A DNA stretch of 10,034 nt, from NCBI GenBank assembly GCA_016302705.1, contig JAEDNC010000023.1, positions 1 through 10,034 on the forward strand. Reading direction: 5' to 3'. The notes under the pieces were generated by a model, which searched no databases, had not been told where the DNA came from, and saw nothing but the letters and a program-made list of their open reading frames with translations. The stretch comes from Bacilli bacterium (lineage in GTDB: Bacteria; Bacillota_I; Bacilli_A; RFN20; CAG-826). How positions within the stretch are numbered: position 1 is the stretch's first letter; each line of letters begins with the position of its first letter. Shown in pieces: positions 6,343-10,034 of this stretch. The translations under genes were made by a program, and so were the position numbers.

Positions 6343-9014
6343 TGAAAAAGTTTAATACCGCTATCTTAGTAGCAACATTATTTGGTTTAGTTTCTTGTGG
6401 TGTCGCTTCTGCCGTTAAAGTTGATGCTAGAAAAGAAATTGATTTTACTACTTTAGAAAGTAATACTTTTGAACCAACAAAGAACACTGGTGAACTTGGA
6501 ACATTTGACTTAGTGTCTCCATTTGATGGAGCAATTGGACAATCATTCTCTGAATTTAGTTGGGAAGCTTGTCCTAACGCTACCAAATACACATTAGAGA
6601 TTTGTTCAAGTGAACTCTTTGTCTCTGGCAACCCAAGTATCGATTATTACTCAAAGAGTAACTTATCTACAAATAGTTTAAAGATTTATTCTCAATTTAT
6701 CTTTAAGAATACTTACTATTATTGGAGAGTCCATGCTTTTAATGATAGTAGTTCATTTAAAATCTCTACTTCCACATATCGTTTCTTTGTTGAGGCTGCT
6801 ACTGTTGAAGAGGTAGAATTCTCAATTGGTGACGCAGATGATTGGCTACTTCACTCAGTCGGTTCACCAGCAGATATTTCTATTGATGATAATGACTTCT
6901 TTGATAATGGTGAGGATTCCTTAGTGGTTTCCTTCACTAAAGAAGACACAAGTAGAGGCATTCCTGAAAGTGATGGATGGATTGTCATTACTAAGACTAT
7001 TGAAAAGAGCATTTATGGAACAGATGCTTTGTTCTTCAATATGTTCTACGCTGGACAAGATGCACAAATCTTAATTCGTTTAGTCGACCGTGATAATGAA
7101 TATTGGTATATGCCAGTTCAAATCTCTACTAACGCTAAACAATCGGTTATTTTAAGATTTGATGAATTCATTCAAAGAACAAGAGACGTTCCTGTTAACA
7201 ATGAGACTTTCGATTACGAAAGAATCAAATATTTTGAAATCGTTTTTGAGAAAACATTTGGTGATGGTGTCCTCCTTTTATCAAACCCAAAAGCGATTAA
7301 ATATGATAATTATCGTCATTACTTTATCGATAAGCTCAACTTCAATGATTATAGTGAAGACAGTTGGGTATATGAGTCATATACATTCGATAAAACAATC
7401 ATTAATGACTATGAATTAAAACTTGATTACTATGGATCAGGCACTCCAGGTAAAGAAAAAATTAACGGATATGGCTTTGCTAAACTCAACGTTAATAGAT
7501 TCTTTGCGGCAGGAGATGCGGTGAAGATGTCTGTTAAATATACAGGTAATTCATTCACTAACCTTATTCTTAGAGTCTATGAAGAAGACACAGATAGATA
7601 TTCCTATAAAGTGCCATATAAATCACTTACTGCAGGAGAATATCTTGATATCGTTATTCCATTTAAAGCATTTGCGAAATCCGCAATCCAAGCAGATGGA
7701 AAACGTCAATTCTACTTCATTAAAAACTTACAATTTGGTCTAGAAGGAATTTATTCAGAAGGTTCTATTTACTTCAAAGACCTTGAAATTGTTTGGACTA
7801 ATGACTATAAGACTGAAAATTATAGAAGTATTGCTAGTAATGGCTTAATTGAAAACTTTGACCAATACAAGTACACAAATGAGTTATATTTCATTTGGGA
7901 TGCTTCAGATCAAAACAAAGACGAATATATTTCATTAAATTCCGAAAACAAACTCCTTAACAAAGGCAATGTTTACTGCGGACAATTTGAATATAAAGCT
8001 GATATGGCAGAAGCTATTTACACAATTCCAGTTGGTACAACTGATAATAGTTTTACTTCATTTAAGATGATGATGAAAGATGCTTCCATTAAGAGTGGCG
8101 ATGAAAAATTCGACTACTTAGAAGGTGTCTCTCCTGATGTCTCTGTCTTTATTAGACTTAAATCTGGTGAATTATATCGTTACATCTTAATTGAAATCGC
8201 TAAGAGTTGGTATGAATATGATATGGCATTTAAAGACTTCATCCTCATTAATAGAGAAGAAGTTCCATTTGCCCCAAAACCAATCACTTCTGATAATATT
8301 GCGAGTATTTCATTCTCATTCAAATATTATTACTTTGATTTCTTTGGTAATCCTTTACCAACATATTACGATGATAACCCAGTCTTTGTTGATAACCTCT
8401 ATTTAGGTAACGCAACTGAAACAACTATGACTCTAAAAGAAACCGCTACTCACCAAGATGAAAACGGTTTAGCAGTTGTTGAAGACTTTGAAAGATACGA
8501 TACCACTGATGATTTGCTTGATTTCTGGTATTACGGAAAGAATTATGTCTATCAAGATGCAACGCTTTCTAATGATGTTGCTTCTAATGGTGGTAATCAT
8601 TCTGGTAAATTCCAATTCAAATCTAATAGTGAGTCTCCATCTTATTACCTAGTTCCAACACTCGCTAGTGACGTAACCGCTAAAGGTATAAGATTCTCAC
8701 TTAAATCTGATATTAGTGCAACAGTTTATATTAACTTCTATGTGAAGATTGGTACTAATACACTTCAATATCGTGCAACATGTTCTAATGTTGATGATGC
8801 CTGGACTGAATTTGCTATTGGCTATTCTCATTTCACAGAAATCAACGGTAACCAAAGACCACTCACAGTTAAAGACTTAGTGAATATTAGCCGTATTTCA
8901 TTTGGTGTTGTTGGTTATGAAACAACTTCACAAAATAGATATATTTATGTTGATAACATCACATTTGATAATGCGTTAACTTACGCAACTGAAACAAGAA
9001 CCATCATTGAGTAA
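6342..9014 (+). CDS. Large surface lipoprotein with Ig/FN3-like domain and four carbohydrate-binding-like modules
   Basis: This 890-residue protein has a lipoprotein signal (MKKF start, hydrophobic 7-17, lipobox LVSC, Cys19). Residues 52-150 look like an Ig/fibronectin III-type domain: a proline-containing SPFDGA start, a FSWEACPNATKYTLEI strand pair, and YYWRVHAF near the end. Four divergent beta-sandwich-like modules follow at about 157-320, 327-486, 500-690 and 711-876. Most open with an acidic-aromatic phrase (LNFNDYSEDSW, IENFDQYKYTN, VEDFERYDTTD). Each closes with a similar strand (LLLSNPKAI, IYFKDLEIV, VFVDNLYLG, IYVDNITFD), resembling CBM11/CIA30-like or CBM4/9-like folds. I see no catalytic motif. 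The one-base overlap with the glycosidase suggests the two act together at the cell surface, this one as a glycan-holding partner. The module boundaries and the binding role are inference; an adhesin or structural role is possible. Confidence 0.8.
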   Translation: MKKFNTAILVATLFGLVSCGVASAVKVDARKEIDFTTLESNTFEPTKNTGELGTFDLVSPFDGAIGQSFSEFSWEACPNATKYTLEICSSELFVSGNPSIDYYSKSNLSTNSLKIYSQFIFKNTYYYWRVHAFNDSSSFKISTSTYRFFVEAATVEEVEFSIGDADDWLLHSVGSPADISIDDNDFFDNGEDSLVVSFTKEDTSRGIPESDGWIVITKTIEKSIYGTDALFFNMFYAGQDAQILIRLVDRDNEYWYMPVQISTNAKQSVILRFDEFIQRTRDVPVNNETFDYERIKYFEIVFEKTFGDGVLLLSNPKAIKYDNYRHYFIDKLNFNDYSEDSWVYESYTFDKTIINDYELKLDYYGSGTPGKEKINGYGFAKLNVNRFFAAGDAVKMSVKYTGNSFTNLILRVYEEDTDRYSYKVPYKSLTAGEYLDIVIPFKAFAKSAIQADGKRQFYFIKNLQFGLEGIYSEGSIYFKDLEIVWTNDYKTENYRSIASNGLIENFDQYKYTNELYFIWDASDQNKDEYISLNSENKLLNKGNVYCGQFEYKADMAEAIYTIPVGTTDNSFTSFKMMMKDASIKSGDEKFDYLEGVSPDVSVFIRLKSGELYRYILIEIAKSWYEYDMAFKDFILINREEVPFAPKPITSDNIASISFSFKYYYFDFFGNPLPTYYDDNPVFVDNLYLGNATETTMTLKETATHQDENGLAVVEDFERYDTTDDLLDFWYYGKNYVYQDATLSNDVASNGGNHSGKFQFKSNSESPSYYLVPTLASDVTAKGIRFSLKSDISATVYINFYVKIGTNTLQYRATCSNVDDAWTEFAIGYSHFTEINGNQRPLTVKDLVNISRISFGVVGYETTSQNRYIYVDNITFDNALTYATETRTIIE

Positions 9015-9018
9015 GGAG
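9013..9018 (+). promoter_or_regulatory. Ribosome binding site overlapping the preceding stop codon
   Basis: AAGGAG begins within the TAA stop (9012-9014) of the large lipoprotein gene and lies ten bases before ATG 9029. It fixes the start of the last gene and suggests that it is read from the same transcript. Confidence 0.7.
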
Positions 9019-9028
9019 AATAAACATC

Positions 9029-10034
9029 ATGAAACTTAATAAATACATTAACAATCCAATCCTTACCAAAAATGAAAAGAATTCTTGGGAAGAATTATGC
9101 GTTTTAAACCCTGCTGTTATTTATAACGATGAAGATCAAACCTTCTATATGCTCTATAGAGCAGCAGGAAATGATGCGCAACACTATATCTATTTAGGTT
9201 TAGCAACATCAAAAGATGGAATTCACTTCAATAGACTTAGCGATAAACCGCTTATTGCTCCAGACGTTAATGGTGCCGATGGTGGAGGAGTAGAAGATCC
9301 ACGTTTAGTCAAAATTGATGACTATTATTTCTTAACATATGCTTCTCGTCCATTTGCCCCAGGACAATATTGGAGAGAAGATAAAAAATACTTTGGCTTC
9401 CAACCAAAGGCCGGACCAAGAGTCCTTATCTATAATGATACTGAAACCCATTTAGCGGTTTCTAAAGACCTTAAAAACTGGAAGAAACTCGGTCGAATTA
9501 CCGATTCGAGATTTGATGATCGTGATGTCATCCTCTTCCCAGAAAGAGTAAATGGCAAATACGTTAAGATTTCCCGTGCAATGAATAAGTGTGGAAAAGG
9601 ATATCCGTGTGAAAAACCATCAATGTGGATTTCTTTCTCTAACGATTTACTTGAATGGCCACGCGAAGAAGAACTTCTCTATCAAGGAAAAGAAGACTGG
9701 GAAGCAGAAAAAGTTGGAGGTAGCTGTCCTCCAATCAAAACCGATAAAGGTTGGTTATTCATTTATCACGGAGTTTCTTCTAAAGATAAGAATTACCGCG
9801 TTGGAGCGATGCTACTTGATTTAGATGATCCTAGAAAGATTATCGCTAAAACAGATGATTTCTTAATGGAACCAGAATTACCATTTGAGACTGATGGATT
9901 CTACGCAGGATGTGTCTTCCCAACTGGTATTGTGGAAGTTAAAGATGAACTCTATATCTATTATGGAGCGGGAGATCAATGCATCTGCTTAGCGACCGTT
10001 AATAAAAATGATTTAATTAATCATTTATTAGGAG
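9029..10034 (+). CDS. Second GH130-family glycoside phosphorylase (3' end cut by the window edge)
   Basis: An open frame of 335 codons runs off the window end with no stop. It has no signal peptide, so it should be cytoplasmic. The GH130 signature is VEDPR at residues 88-92, with general acid Asp90, preceded by LNPAV (26-30) and YRAAGND (43-49). Likely phosphate-site residues are Arg173 (FPERV), Arg183 (ISRA), Lys228 (EKVGGSCPP) and His247 (YHGV). YYGAGD at 311-316 is near the usual C-terminal end, so only a few residues are probably missing. It differs from the first GH130 by having VEDPR instead of YDPR and by an extra segment of about 27 residues around 107-138, between the acid and the next blade. 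It should therefore differ in subfamily and substrate. Mannosyl-glucose, beta-1,2-mannobiose or another beta-mannoside are all possible; beta-mannoside phosphorolysis itself is the family inference. Confidence 0.88.
   Translation, partial: MKLNKYINNPILTKNEKNSWEELCVLNPAVIYNDEDQTFYMLYRAAGNDAQHYIYLGLATSKDGIHFNRLSDKPLIAPDVNGADGGGVEDPRLVKIDDYYFLTYASRPFAPGQYWREDKKYFGFQPKAGPRVLIYNDTETHLAVSKDLKNWKKLGRITDSRFDDRDVILFPERVNGKYVKISRAMNKCGKGYPCEKPSMWISFSNDLLEWPREEELLYQGKEDWEAEKVGGSCPPIKTDKGWLFIYHGVSSKDKNYRVGAMLLDLDDPRKIIAKTDDFLMEPELPFETDGFYAGCVFPTGIVEVKDELYIYYGAGDQCICLATVNKNDLINHLLG

Noticed and set aside
6335..6631. Minus-strand open frame of 98 codons
   Set aside because: It lies wholly opposite the signal peptide and Ig/FN3-like region of a well-supported lipoprotein, with no recognisable protein features.
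9591..9824. Short plus-strand open frame inside the second GH130
   Set aside because: It is in a different frame from the GH130 reading, which continues through it with family motifs (K228, H247).
1..10034. Possible UGA reassignment (no TGA among seven stop codons)
   Set aside because: All reading frames end cleanly at TAA or TAG with the next start close behind, and no gene needs an in-frame TGA to be complete; tryptophan is TGG throughout. An AT-rich genome with the standard code explains it.
1..10034. RNA genes, CRISPR repeats, insertion sequences, internal terminators
   Set aside because: I looked for them and saw none. Coding sequence fills almost the whole window, and the longest non-coding gap is 18 bases.

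Overview
The window is a gap-free stretch of eight co-directional (+ strand) genes forming what looks like one glycan-utilisation operon. The DNA is visibly AT-rich. Arginine is mostly AGA, all stop codons are TAA or TAG, tryptophan is TGG, Shine-Dalgarno sites are of AGGAG type, and there are three lipoproteins with Gram-positive-style lipoboxes. The transporter is of the Lpl/YtcP kind common in Bacillota. I infer an uncultured, probably gut-associated member of the Bacillota (Bacilli or mollicute-related lineages, standard code). The phylum is fairly likely; anything finer is a guess.

Layout. Positions 1-282 are the 3' end of a LacI-family regulator. Seven bases later comes a compact GH130 glycoside phosphorylase (290-1273). 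Next are two ABC-transporter permeases (1283-2248 and 2251-3156) and their solute-binding lipoprotein (3175-4764). These are followed by a membrane-anchored clan GH-A glycosidase of unassigned family (4783-6342). An 890-residue lipoprotein then overlaps it by one base (6342-9014); it has an Ig/FN3-like domain and four divergent carbohydrate-binding-like modules but no evident catalytic domain. A second, different GH130 enzyme (9029 to past the window end) closes the window. The largest gap between genes is 18 bases, and no internal terminator or promoter is evident.

How the parts may work together (inference). The multi-module lipoprotein and the GH-A lipoprotein would hold and cut a polysaccharide or glycan at the cell surface. 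The binding protein and two permeases would import the oligosaccharides, powered by an ATPase encoded elsewhere. The two cytoplasmic GH130 enzymes would phosphorolyse beta-mannosides to mannose 1-phosphate, with the LacI-type protein sensing an intermediate. All characterised GH130 members act on beta-mannosides, so a beta-mannan, manno-oligosaccharide or mannose-containing glycan is the best substrate guess. The most novel parts are the GH-A/multi-module lipoprotein pair and the second GH130 with its extra internal segment.
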